DNA of 64,000 bases from Streptomyces celluloflavus. GTDB taxonomy: Bacteria > Actinomycetota > Actinomycetes > Streptomycetales > Streptomycetaceae. The translations under genes were made by a program, and so were the position numbers. Under the pieces are notes generated by a model. The model had not been told where the DNA came from. It saw only the letters and a program-made list of their open reading frames with translations, and did not search any database. The DNA lies in assembly GCA_000720995.1 (NCBI GenBank), contig JOEL01000030.1, positions 29,036 to 93,035 on the forward strand, read 5' to 3'. Shown in pieces: positions 51,223-59,992 of the stretch; within the stretch, counting starts at the first letter, position 1, and every line of letters begins with the position of its first letter.

Positions 51223-51642
51223 AGTGCTGGATCGTATCCGCCGTGTAGCACGCGCCATTGGGCAGGGCGCCCGCAATCGCCACTTCGGTCAGGACAGGGC
51301 GAATCCGGCGTCGGCGACGGCAGCACCACGGTCATCCACGCACCGGCGGCGGTCGGATGCGGACAGTGCCGGGCAAGTGGGTCCTCCGCCGTGACGCGCA
51401 GGCTTAGCTTCCTCCTCCAGGCGGTCGACTCCCCGCCGGGCCGCCGGCCTCCGCCCCGGTGGCCCGGCGGGGACGGAGACCGGCGACAGGAACGGCGGCG
51501 GCCCGCCCTCCCCGGTAACGGGCCGCCGCCGGACCACCCCGGATCACCGGGCCGCGGCGGCTCCTCCCCCGAGCCGCCGCGGCCCGGCCGCACCACCCGC
51601 ACAGGCCGGATCACCCGGACCGCAAGGCCCGTAGGGAAGGAA
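51223..51642. other. 420-base leader region upstream of the NlpC/P60 gene
   Basis: No gene is supported. It contains three successive perfect hairpins (see 51431-51585) and the GGGAAGG ribosome site of the P60 gene. The open frame running through it (from 50815) has no similarity and is Pro/Arg/Gly-biased. Confidence 0.5.
51431..51585 (+). repeat. three tandem stem-loops in the P60 gene leader
   Basis: Perfect inverted repeats: arms 51431-51442 / 51461-51472 (12 bp), 51494-51505 / 51519-51530 (12 bp) and 51549-51563 / 51571-51585 (15 bp, loop 7). They end 57 bases before the start codon. They may act as an attenuator, terminator cluster or mRNA structure. Confidence 0.6.
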
Positions 51643-52767
51643 GTGACGGCCCCCGTGGCGTCGCACCGCAAGCCCAAGCAGTACCCCCGCACGCTCTCGT
51701 TCCTGCTCGCCGACGGCGCCCCGCGCACCGCCCGGAAGCCCGGCATCGCCCGTACGGCCGCGACCCTGGCGCTCGCGGGCGTCGCCTCCGCCACCGCCTT
51801 CGACGCCCCGGCCGAGGCCGCGCCCCGCCCGACCCCCGCCCAGGTCAAGGAACGGGTCGACGCGCTGTACCAGGAGGCCGAGGTGGCGACGGAGAAGTAC
51901 GACGGCGCGAAGGAGCGGGCCGCGGCCGCGCACCAGGAGCTGAGCAGGCTGCAGGACGAGGCCGCCCGCCGGACCGAGCAGCTGAACGCCGCACGGAGCG
52001 AGCTGGGCACCCTGGCCGCCGGCCAGTACCGGTCCGGCGGTGTGCACCCCACCGTCCGGCTGCTGCTCTCCTCGGATCCGCAGCGCTATCTGGACGGCGC
52101 CGCCGTCCTGGAGCGCGCGGGCAGCCACCAGGCGAACGCCATCGCCGGTTACGCACGCCGGCTCGGCAGCGTCCAGCAGGTCCGCGCGCGGGCCGAGGAC
52201 ACCGCGGAACAGCTGCGGAGCACCGAGGCCACGCTGGCCCGCAACCGCGCCACGATCACCCGGAAGCTGGCCTCCGCCGAGCAGTTGCTGAACGAGCTGA
52301 CCGCCGAGCAGCGGCAGCAGGTGCGGGACGAGGACGGCTCCGACGGGCCCGGGTCCGCGGACCGGACCGGCCGGTCGTCGTCCGCGCACACCTCCCACTC
52401 CGCGGCGGCCGCGCCCAACCCCCGTGCCGCACAGGCCGTTTCCTTCGCGTACGCCGCGCTCGGCAAACCGTACGTATGGGGCGCGACGGGCCCCGCCGCG
52501 TACGACTGCTCGGGGCTGACCCAGGCCGCCTGGAGGGCCGGCGGGGTCTCGCTGCCCCGGACGACCTACACCCAGATCAGCTCCGGGCCGCGGATCGACA
52601 AGTCCCGGCTCGCCCCCGGCGACCTGGTGTTCTTCTTCTCCGGCATCAGCCATGTCGGGCTCTACATCGGCGACGGCAAGATGATCCACGCCCCGCATCC
52701 GGGCGCACCGGTACGGATCGCGCCGATCAACCAGATGCCGTTCGCGGGGGCCACCCGGCCCGCGTAG
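51643..52767 (+). CDS. secreted NlpC/P60 peptidoglycan hydrolase
   Basis: A 374-residue protein. A basic N-terminus and hydrophobic segment (about 36-55, ending AEAAP) form a signal peptide. Residues about 60-230 are a coiled coil, followed by a Ser/Asp/Gly linker, and the NlpC/P60 domain at about 259-374 with YDCSGLTQAAW (Cys289) and ISHVGLYIG (His337). These enzymes cut the D-Glu to diamino acid bond of peptide stems. GTG 51643 is chosen after GGGAAGG; an in-frame GTG at 51655 is possible. Confidence 0.92.
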   Translation: MTAPVASHRKPKQYPRTLSFLLADGAPRTARKPGIARTAATLALAGVASATAFDAPAEAAPRPTPAQVKERVDALYQEAEVATEKYDGAKERAAAAHQELSRLQDEAARRTEQLNAARSELGTLAAGQYRSGGVHPTVRLLLSSDPQRYLDGAAVLERAGSHQANAIAGYARRLGSVQQVRARAEDTAEQLRSTEATLARNRATITRKLASAEQLLNELTAEQRQQVRDEDGSDGPGSADRTGRSSSAHTSHSAAAAPNPRAAQAVSFAYAALGKPYVWGATGPAAYDCSGLTQAAWRAGGVSLPRTTYTQISSGPRIDKSRLAPGDLVFFFSGISHVGLYIGDGKMIHAPHPGAPVRIAPINQMPFAGATRPA

Positions 52768-52999
52768 CGGCCGGACGCGGCGCTCCGGAGGCCCGGCTCC
52801 GTCGCGTCGTGGCGGCCTGCGGGCCGGGCCGCCACGGGGCGTCTCCCCCGCCTCGTCCGGCGGCATCCGCGCCTCGGGGAACGGCGCCCGCACCGCACGT
52901 CGGCGCGCCGCGCCCCGGCGCCGGCCACCAACTGCCCCATCGCCAACTGCCCCGGCAATTCGGTCGCTTGCCCGTTCGGGGTGCCCTACGCTCGGCGGC

Positions 53000-53749
53000 G
53001 TGACTGATCCTCTCGTCGCCGCGGGCGGCTCCCTCGGAGAACTGCCGGCCGTCGTACGTACCTGGGTCGACGGCTGGGCACGCTCGCGGGGTACGGACGC
53101 GCCGCGGGACGTTCCGGGCGGGTTCCGGATCGAGGTCGGATCGCCGAACCACCGCGCGCGGTACGTCCTGCCGGCCGCGGACCCGGCCGTGCTGCGCGAC
53201 CTCGTCGGCGCCATCGACACCCCGGGCCTCTGGATCAAGGTCTGCGCCCCGCGCGAGGCGCTCGAACCGGCCCTGACCCCCGCCTGGAAGATCAGCGAAC
53301 CGCAGTATCTGATGGTGTCCGCCCTGGCACCGATGCCGCCGGCCACCCCGCCGCCCGGCTACACCCTCGACCTCACCGACCACGACGGCATCATCGACGC
53401 CCGCGTCCTGTGCTCCGGCTCTGGTACTGGTACTGGTTCCGGTTCCGGTGGCGCCGTCCCCGCCGCGAGCGGGCGCGCCGCCCTCACCACCGGAGCGCCG
53501 GGCGGCGCCGCGCACTCCGCCCCGGCCCCGCCGTGCGCCGCTGCCGCCGTCTTCGACATGATCGGCACCGAAGCCGCGCACCGGCGCCGTGGCCTGGGCC
53601 GCTTCCTGATGGCGTCCCTGGCCCGCCGCGCGGCCGAACTCGGTGCCGGGCAGGGCGTGCTGGTCGCCAGCCCCGACGGCCGGGCGCTCTACGAAGCCCT
53701 GGGCTGGCGGCTCCGCGCCCCGGTCACGGCCGCCGTCTTCACGGCGTGA
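53000..53749 (+). CDS. GNAT family N-acetyltransferase
   Basis: A 249-residue protein. The acetyl-CoA-binding motif is IGTEAAHRRRGLGRFLMASL, followed by LGAGQGVLVASPDGRALYEA and LGW, typical of the GNAT C-terminal half. The substrate is unknown. A Gly/Ser/Thr run (about 139-150) comes from a short DNA repeat (TCTGGTACTGGT). The start is GTG 53000, with no clear Shine-Dalgarno. The last 11 bases overlap the convergent esterase gene. Confidence 0.8.
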   Translation: MTDPLVAAGGSLGELPAVVRTWVDGWARSRGTDAPRDVPGGFRIEVGSPNHRARYVLPAADPAVLRDLVGAIDTPGLWIKVCAPREALEPALTPAWKISEPQYLMVSALAPMPPATPPPGYTLDLTDHDGIIDARVLCSGSGTGTGSGSGGAVPAASGRAALTTGAPGGAAHSAPAPPCAAAAVFDMIGTEAAHRRRGLGRFLMASLARRAAELGAGQGVLVASPDGRALYEALGWRLRAPVTAAVFTA

Positions 53750-54863
53750 GCTGCTGCCCCAGCCACCGGGAGATCTCCGGTACCTGGTTCCGCCACACCG
53801 ATGTGGCGTGGCCGCCGGCGCCCGACGAGATCTTCGTGACGGTCACCGTCGTCGGCTTCTTCGCGAGCTGCTTGAGCCCGATACCGGCCTCGTATCCGTC
53901 GCCCACCGCACCCGACACGTACAGCGCCAGCCGCGGCGGCTTTCCGTTCGCGTTGGCGGTCTTCAGGATGTGCATCGGGTTCGACTCGGTGCGCAGCTTC
54001 GGGTCCTTGCCCGCGAGCGAGTCCTTCTCTATCGCCGGGTCGTTGTAGCCGGACATGGCGACGGCGGCGCGGTAGCGGTCGGGGTGGGACAGTGCGAGCT
54101 TGGCGGCGCAGTGGGCGCCCGCCGAATAGCCCGCGAGGGCCCAGGAGTCCGGCTGGTCGCCGGCCCGGAAGTTGTCGATGACCATCTGGCGCACGTCGAC
54201 GGTCAGCCAGCTGTCGGCGTTGACCTTCCCCGGGATGTTGACGCACCCGGTGTCGGCGTTGGTGAGCACGTTGGTGCGCGGCGCGACGATGATGAACGGC
54301 TTGATCTCGCCGCTCTGCATCAGCGGCTGGAGCTGCTTGCCCGCGTCCAGCGATCCCAGCCAGGACTTCGACGAACCGGGGTAGCCGGGCAGCACCTCGA
54401 CCACCGGGAACTTCTTGTCCTTGTACGCGGGCTCGTTGTACTGCGGCGGCAGCCACACGTACACCTCGCCGCTGACCCCCGAGATCTTGCCGCTGAGGTC
54501 GGTCATCTGGACGCCCGGCCCCACCACCGGGTCGTCCGCCGGCCGGAACTTCTGGAGCTCCTTGGGCTCGTCCTTGACCTGCCGGCCGCCCATACCGTCC
54601 GGGCCGAGGTCCCTGGCCGCCTCGATATGGCTGCCGGTGCCGAGCAGATCGTCCCAGGTGTCGTAGAGGTTGTTCGCGTTGTTGACCGCGACGAAGACCA
54701 CCGTGATGGCCGTGAACTGTGCGAACACCAGCATCGCCAGCCTGCCGAGACCGCGGAGCACGGGCGGTCCCGCTATCCGGCTCCAGAGCGCGAAGGGCAG
54801 CACGAAGGCGACTATCAGCAGCGCGATCGAGGTGAGGAAGAAGGGCGTGCCCGTCAGGCTCAT
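53739..54863 (-). CDS. membrane-anchored esterase (alpha/beta hydrolase)
   Basis: A 374-residue protein. Two N-terminal transmembrane helices (about 7-26 and 42-60) are followed by an outside esterase domain of the esterase D/antigen 85-like type: PVVEVLPGYPGSSKSW, then GYSAGAHCA with Ser247 as nucleophile, and GGHATSVW with the catalytic His near residue 357. The substrate is unknown. ATG 54863 is the natural start. The stop lies inside the end of the acetyltransferase gene. Confidence 0.88.
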   Translation of the reverse strand: MSLTGTPFFLTSIALLIVAFVLPFALWSRIAGPPVLRGLGRLAMLVFAQFTAITVVFVAVNNANNLYDTWDDLLGTGSHIEAARDLGPDGMGGRQVKDEPKELQKFRPADDPVVGPGVQMTDLSGKISGVSGEVYVWLPPQYNEPAYKDKKFPVVEVLPGYPGSSKSWLGSLDAGKQLQPLMQSGEIKPFIIVAPRTNVLTNADTGCVNIPGKVNADSWLTVDVRQMVIDNFRAGDQPDSWALAGYSAGAHCAAKLALSHPDRYRAAVAMSGYNDPAIEKDSLAGKDPKLRTESNPMHILKTANANGKPPRLALYVSGAVGDGYEAGIGLKQLAKKPTTVTVTKISSGAGGHATSVWRNQVPEISRWLGQQLTP

Positions 54864-55117
54864 CGGGATCTCGCTTCCAGGACATGTACGCGAAGGACGT
54901 GGGATGGTTCGGTCCGCGCCTTCGGCGACTGGCCTCTCCGCGCCCTTAGATGGCGATCGGCGTCGTCCTGGTTGCCCGTGGTTGCCCCTTCTTTACCTGC
55001 GACTTCCGACCGGCCTCCACCTGCGGCTCCGGTCCGGGGCGTGGTCCGCGTACCCGGCACCCGCCGCCCGTACGCCGCCGGGGGCGACCGGCTGCGGACG
55101 GGCCGGGCGGGCGGGTG

Positions 55118-55843
55118 TCAGACCAGCCGACGGGCCGTCGCCCACCGCGTCAGTTCATGGCGGTTGGAGAGCTGGAGCTTGCGCAGCACCGCCGAGACAT
55201 GCGATTCGACCGTCTTGACGGAGATGAACAGCTGCTTGGCGATCTCCTTGTAGGCGTACCCGCGCGCGATCAGCCGCAGGACCTCGCGCTCGCGCTGGGT
55301 GAGGCGGTCCATGTCCTCGTCGACCGGCGGGGCGTCCGTGGAGGCGAAGGCGTCCAGGACGAAACCGGCCAGCCGCGGCGAGAAGACCGCGTCGCCGTCG
55401 GAGACCCGGAAGATGGCGTCGACCAGGTCGGTGCCGGTGATGGTCTTGGTGACATAGCCGCGGGCGCCGCCGCGGATGACGCCGATGACGTCCTCGGCGG
55501 CGTCGGAGACGGAGAGCGCCAGGAAGCGGACGGGGCGGTCCGCGTCGGCCATCATCGAGGCGCTGCGGCGCAGCACCTCGACACCGCCGCCCCCGGGGAG
55601 GTGGACGTCCAGGAGGACGACCTCGGGGCGGGTGGCCGCGATGACCGTGAGCGCCTGGTCGACGTCGGCGGCCTCGCCGACCACCTCGACGCCGGTGCGC
55701 CCGGTCTCGCCGATCTCGGCCTGGACACCGGTACGGAACATCCGGTGGTCGTCGACCAGCACGACCCGTACGGTCCGCCCCCCGTCCGTACCGCTTCCGG
55801 CACCGTCCTGCTGTGCGCCGTGCTGTGCGCCGTCGCTGCTCAT
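55118..55843 (-). CDS. NarL/LuxR-family response regulator
   Basis: A 241-residue protein. The receiver domain has VDDHRMF and VVLLDVHLPGGGG (phosphorylation Asp), and the C-terminal LuxR-type helix-turn-helix LTQREREVLRLIARGYAYKE, SVKTVESHVSAVLRKL. It binds DNA when phosphorylated, probably by the PspC kinase just upstream. ATG 55843 (MSSDGAQ) is preferred over the GTG 55909 start because the conserved region begins soon after. Confidence 0.95.
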   Translation of the reverse strand: MSSDGAQHGAQQDGAGSGTDGGRTVRVVLVDDHRMFRTGVQAEIGETGRTGVEVVGEAADVDQALTVIAATRPEVVLLDVHLPGGGGVEVLRRSASMMADADRPVRFLALSVSDAAEDVIGVIRGGARGYVTKTITGTDLVDAIFRVSDGDAVFSPRLAGFVLDAFASTDAPPVDEDMDRLTQREREVLRLIARGYAYKEIAKQLFISVKTVESHVSAVLRKLQLSNRHELTRWATARRLV

Positions 55844-56029
55844 CTCGTCCGTCCGTCCCTCGGTGTCTGCCCCGACATCATCCCGTGCCCCGCTCCGCCG
55901 TGTCTGCACCGGCCCGTGCCGCGGCGCCCGCCGCGGTCCGTCCGGCGCCGTCGGTGGCCACCCGTCGGCCCGCCTTGCGGCGCGGTCTTCGCCGGATGCA
56001 CCGGGCAGGGCGGCGGCCGGGCCGGCCGG

Positions 56030-57313
56030 TCATTCCGTGCGCTCCATCTCCAGCTCGACGACGGTGCCGCCGTCGGGGGCGGAGCGCAGCCGGGCGGTGC
56101 CGCCGTTGCGCTCCATCCGGCCGATGATGGATTCCCGTACGCCCATCCGGTCCTCGGGTACCGCGTCCAGGTCGAATCCGGGGCCGTGGTCGCGCACCGA
56201 GACGAAGACCGTACGGCCCTCCACCTCGGCGAACACCTGCACGGCGCCGCCCTCGCCGCCGTACTTGGCGGCATTGACCATCGCCTCGCGGGCGGCCTGC
56301 ATCTGCGCGCCGAGCGCCTCGTCCAGCGGGCAGTCGCCGACGACCACGACCTCGATGGGGACGCCGTGGTGGTCCTCGACCTCGGCGGCCGCCGCGCGGA
56401 CCGCCTCCGCCAGGGTGTCCGGCTGCTCGTCCTCGTCCTTGCCGCGGCCCTCGGGTTTGTAGAGCCAGGCGCGCAGCTCGCGCTCCTGGGCGCGGGCGAG
56501 CCGGGCGACCTCCCGGGGGTCGTCGGCGTTGCGCTGGATCAGGGTGAGGGTGTGCAGGACGGAGTCGTGGACATGGGCGGCGACCTCGGCGCGCTCCTGG
56601 GCGCGGATGCGCATCAGCCGTTCCTCGGAGAGGTCCTGGGTGATCCGCACCAGATAGGGGCCGGCCAGCAGCGCGATGCCGACGATGACGGCGAGCGACG
56701 CCTGCAGCACCGAGCCGAGATGCCGCACCGAGCCCTGGAGCACGACGATGCCGGTGACCCCGGCGCCGACCAGCACCACACCGGCCCCGCCGCGCAGCAC
56801 CGTCAGCAGATCCTTGCGGCGGCCGAGCTCCAGCCACTGGGCGCGGCGGGCGTTGTCGGCCTGCCGCCACACCACGGCAACACCGGCGGCGATCAGCAGC
56901 AGCGGCCAGAGATAGCCGTTGGCCTGGCCGAGCTGGAATCTGGAGGCGACGACCGCGGCGCCGATCAGCAGCGCGATCAGCGCGAAGAGCTGGCCCTTCT
57001 CGGGCTTGCGGCCCAGCAGCCGCCGCTTGTCGTCGGGCGATGCGGCGCGCTTGTCCTCGACGCCGCCGACGCCGAGCGGAACGAAGAACCAGAAGGCGGC
57101 GTAGAGCAGCGCGCCCATGCCCTCGGCCATGAAGAGGGCCACGAACACGACCCGGACCCAGGAGACCGGCAACCCGAGGTGCCCGGCGAGGCCGCGCGCG
57201 ACGCCACCGAGCATCCGGCCGTCGGCGCTGCGATAGAGCCTGCGCACGGGCGGATCGTCGGGGGCTGGTGCCGCGTCGTAGATCGTCTCGGCGCGGGGCG
57301 GCGCGGTGGTCAT
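56030..57313 (-). CDS. PspC-domain sensor histidine kinase
   Basis: A 427-residue protein. An N-terminal PspC domain (about 27-85; YRSADGRMLGGVARGLAGHL) is followed by about four more transmembrane helices, then a NarL-type kinase with phosphoacceptor HVHDSVLHTL (His249) and ATPase motifs AMVNAAKYGG and DHGPGFD. It probably senses envelope state and phosphorylates the regulator encoded 186 bases downstream. ATG 57313 is used; GTG 57328 is possible. A hairpin at 57350-57377 separates it from the Ser/Thr kinase gene. Confidence 0.93.
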   Translation of the reverse strand: MTTAPPRAETIYDAAPAPDDPPVRRLYRSADGRMLGGVARGLAGHLGLPVSWVRVVFVALFMAEGMGALLYAAFWFFVPLGVGGVEDKRAASPDDKRRLLGRKPEKGQLFALIALLIGAAVVASRFQLGQANGYLWPLLLIAAGVAVVWRQADNARRAQWLELGRRKDLLTVLRGGAGVVLVGAGVTGIVVLQGSVRHLGSVLQASLAVIVGIALLAGPYLVRITQDLSEERLMRIRAQERAEVAAHVHDSVLHTLTLIQRNADDPREVARLARAQERELRAWLYKPEGRGKDEDEQPDTLAEAVRAAAAEVEDHHGVPIEVVVVGDCPLDEALGAQMQAAREAMVNAAKYGGEGGAVQVFAEVEGRTVFVSVRDHGPGFDLDAVPEDRMGVRESIIGRMERNGGTARLRSAPDGGTVVELEMERTE

Positions 57314-57349
57314 GTCCCCGATCGTCACATGCGACCGGGGTCCGGGGCA

Positions 57350-57377
57350 TCAGGGGCGACCCTGAGGACGCCCCTGA
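57350..57377. terminator. possible terminator after the Ser/Thr kinase gene
   Basis: A perfect 9-base inverted repeat (TCAGGGGCG at 57350-57358, CGCCCCTGA at 57369-57377) with a 10-base loop lies in the 154-base gap between the kinase genes. It could also be an operator of the histidine kinase gene. Confidence 0.5.
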
Positions 57378-57467
57378 CCTTGCGTCGGGGGCTTCCGGGG
57401 CGCGGCCGGTCCGCCGGCGGCACCCCGGAAACCCGCCACGGGCGCCGACGGGCTCCGACGGCACGCC

Positions 57468-59300
57468 TCAGCTCGTCGGCTCCGTCTTACGGAACCCGTC
57501 CTTCACCTGCGAGAAGACCTCTTCGGACCTCTTCCATGTCGCGCTCGGCGCGGACACGTAAATCGCGTACTCCTTGCCGCCCTCGCGGCCGAACCCGAGG
57601 TCGATGGCCCGGTACTCGCGGGACCTGCCCTGGAAGGTGAACTCCCAGATCGCGGCGGCGTCGCCCTGGAAGACGGTGTCCTGGAGCCGCAGCCGCTTGT
57701 AGGCCGGGTAGTTCTCCTTGAAGTCCGCCTCGACCTCCTTGAAGTGCTGCACCTGGTCCGCCGTGGCGAAGTCCAGGACGTTGATCCTCAGCTCCGCGAC
57801 CTCCGCGTCGGAGCTGTAGGTGACCTGCCGGCCGCTGTCCTTGACCTCCCGCCGCCAGCCGTCGGGCACCGGGAAGGAGATGCCGAGCTCCGGCTCCTTG
57901 GCGAGGCGGTAGCCGCTGGGGAGGGGCGGCGGCGGTCCGACGCTGTTCCGCGGGCCGCCGGACGGCGACGGGGTGGCCTTGCCGCTGCCGTTGTCGCCGG
58001 TGCCTTTGCCGTTCGCCGCTCCGTTGGACACGTCGGAGCCGTCGCGATGCATCGTGTACCAGACCGCGCCCGCACCGCTTCCGGCGGCCAGCACCCCGAC
58101 GACACCCCAGATCGCGACCCTGCGGCCACGGCGCTTACCGGGCGGCGGGGCCGCGGGCGGCAGGTCCGTACGGTCAGCGGTGGCGACCCCCGCGGCGTTC
58201 CCCGCCGTGACCGCCGTCGGAGCGGCCACGGCCCCGGTGGCCGCGCCCGTGCCCGTACCGGTGGCCGCCTCCCGGCCCGCGCCCGCCCCGGTGCCGGCCG
58301 CCATTCCCGTATGCGTAACGGCGTCCGGTGCGGTCCGCTGCGTGTCCGGGTGCGGTACCGGGCGGGTGGCCGTCTCGGGTGCCGTGGGCTGCTCCGGCCG
58401 CCCGCGGGCCACCGTCCCCAGGGCCAGCGTCGGCCAGCCCAGCAGCGCGGTGTCCGCCTCCGCCTCGGCCGCCCGCAGCGCCTGCTCGACGACCTCGGCC
58501 GTCGGCCGGTCCGCCGGCTCCTTGGCGAGCAGCGCCTCGATGAGCGGGGCCAGCGACCCGGCCTTGAGCGGCGGCTCCAGCGGGTCCATGGCGATCGCGT
58601 ACGCCGTCTCGACCGCCGTGTTCTTCCGGAACGGGGGCCGCCCCTCGACCGCCTGATAGAGCGTCGCGCCCAGCGCCCACAGGTCCGAGGCGGGTCCCGG
58701 GGTACCGCCCTTGACCCGTTCCGGCGCCAAGTAGTCGATGGAGCCCACCAGCTCGCCGGTCTTGGTGAGCGTGGAGGTACCACTGGCGACCGCGATCCCG
58801 AAGTCGGTCAGCACCACCCGGCCGTCGTCACCGAGCAGCACATTGCCCGGTTTGACGTCGCGGTGCAGCACACCCGCGGAGTGCGCGGCCCGCAGCGCCG
58901 CGATCATGCCGCGCCCGATCCGGGCGGCCTCCCGCGGCAGCACCGAACGGTCGGCCCGCGCCGCTGCCTTGATGGCGTCGCCGAGCGTCGCGGACGGGAC
59001 GTACTCCATGACGATGCACGGCAGCCCCTCGTCGTCGACGACATCGTGCACGCCCACCACATTGGGATGGTTGATGCGTGCCGCGGCCTGCGCTTCCCGG
59101 GTGGTGCGCTCATAGCGCATGGCGAGCTCGTCCGGCTGCAACTGGGGTGACACATGCAGTCGTTTGACCGCGACCTGACGGCCGAGCACCTCGTCACGGG
59201 CCCGCCAGACGGTGCCCATACCGCCCTGGCCGATCCGTGCCATCAGGCGATACCGCCCGGCGACCAGTCGCCCTTCGTCCACCGACGCCGCCTCCGCCAC
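57468..59300 (-). CDS. transmembrane Ser/Thr protein kinase
   Basis: A 610-residue protein. The Hanks-type kinase domain begins at about residue 16: GQGGMG (24-29), VAVKR (Lys46), HRDVKPGN and DFGIA are all present, so it should be active. A juxtamembrane Ala/Thr/Gly stretch leads to one transmembrane helix (VAIWGVVGVLAAGSGAGAVW) and an outside domain of about 150 residues (ELGISFPVPDGWRREV). GTG 59300 is chosen because GGAGGGG lies 7 bases upstream; the frame is open to 59378. Confidence 0.93.
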   Translation of the reverse strand: MAEAASVDEGRLVAGRYRLMARIGQGGMGTVWRARDEVLGRQVAVKRLHVSPQLQPDELAMRYERTTREAQAAARINHPNVVGVHDVVDDEGLPCIVMEYVPSATLGDAIKAAARADRSVLPREAARIGRGMIAALRAAHSAGVLHRDVKPGNVLLGDDGRVVLTDFGIAVASGTSTLTKTGELVGSIDYLAPERVKGGTPGPASDLWALGATLYQAVEGRPPFRKNTAVETAYAIAMDPLEPPLKAGSLAPLIEALLAKEPADRPTAEVVEQALRAAEAEADTALLGWPTLALGTVARGRPEQPTAPETATRPVPHPDTQRTAPDAVTHTGMAAGTGAGAGREAATGTGTGAATGAVAAPTAVTAGNAAGVATADRTDLPPAAPPPGKRRGRRVAIWGVVGVLAAGSGAGAVWYTMHRDGSDVSNGAANGKGTGDNGSGKATPSPSGGPRNSVGPPPPLPSGYRLAKEPELGISFPVPDGWRREVKDSGRQVTYSSDAEVAELRINVLDFATADQVQHFKEVEADFKENYPAYKRLRLQDTVFQGDAAAIWEFTFQGRSREYRAIDLGFGREGGKEYAIYVSAPSATWKRSEEVFSQVKDGFRKTEPTS

Positions 59301-59992
59301 CGCACGCCCCTCCGGAAACCCGTACGTATTCAGGGTGTAACGATAGTCGCCGAACCCGCCGGATCGGCTCCCCACCACCGTCCGCCGTCACACCACTCCC
59401 CGGTCGGCGGCCCGGTTCGGGGCGGGCCGCCAGCAGGGCGCGGGGCGTTATGTGAACCTGCGGGGGATATGGGGGCACAGCGGGGGCGGCGGCGGCCGTG
59501 CGGAGAGGTTCGCGGAGCCCGGCGGGCGATGTGGTCCGAGGACGGGCGGGGGCGGACGGCCGGGCGTTTCGGGGGTGGATGGGTGGGCGTATCGGTGAGT
59601 TCGGTGGTTTCGGTGGGCTCGGTGGGCTCGGAGGCGAGCCTGGGGTCAGGGTCCGGCCTGGGGCGTCGGGGCCACGATGTCGTGGCCGCGGCCGGGCTGG
59701 GGCCAGGCGTCAGGGGCCCGGAGTCCGGGCGGGCCCCGGAGTCCGGGCGGGCCCCGGAGTCGGTGCGGGTCCGAGGCATCGGGACGGGCCCAGGAGTCCG
59801 GGGCGGACCCGAGCGGACCTGAGGGGACCCGAGCGGTCCCGAGGGGTCCGGGGTCGATGGCGGCGCCGCCCGCCCCTCGGCCCTTGTCCCCCACCCCTTA
59901 TCCCCCGCCCCCTACCCCTCAGCCCGGATCTCAGGGATCTGCCAGGGTTTCCACGGATTCCAGGATTCCGCCGCGCTTGTCACCATGGGTCC
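59301..59992. other. 692-base repeat-rich intergenic region
   Basis: The region lies between divergent genes (Ser/Thr kinase and PspC protein). It carries GGTTTCGGTGGGCTCGGTGGG-like short repeats (about 59595-59635) and a degenerate 18-20-base minisatellite (59714-59850). An AT-richer patch at 59325-59345 could hold the kinase promoter. No gene is supported, although a frame stays open through it. Confidence 0.45.
59714..59850 (+). repeat. degenerate 18-20-base minisatellite
   Basis: Units of the form GGCCCCGGAGTCCGGGCGG (copies near 59714, 59732, 59750 and a diverged one near 59786), followed by two copies of GGACCCGAGCGGWCCYGAGG (about 59804 and 59824). Confidence 0.6.

Noticed and set aside
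51223-51642. c-di-AMP riboswitch upstream of the NlpC/P60 gene
   Set aside because: Only strong hairpins are seen; the conserved single-stranded segments of the riboswitch are missing.
59498-59992. N-terminal extension of the PspC protein through the minisatellite
   Set aside because: The translated repeats are low complexity, and ATG 59993 sits just before the conserved PspC region.
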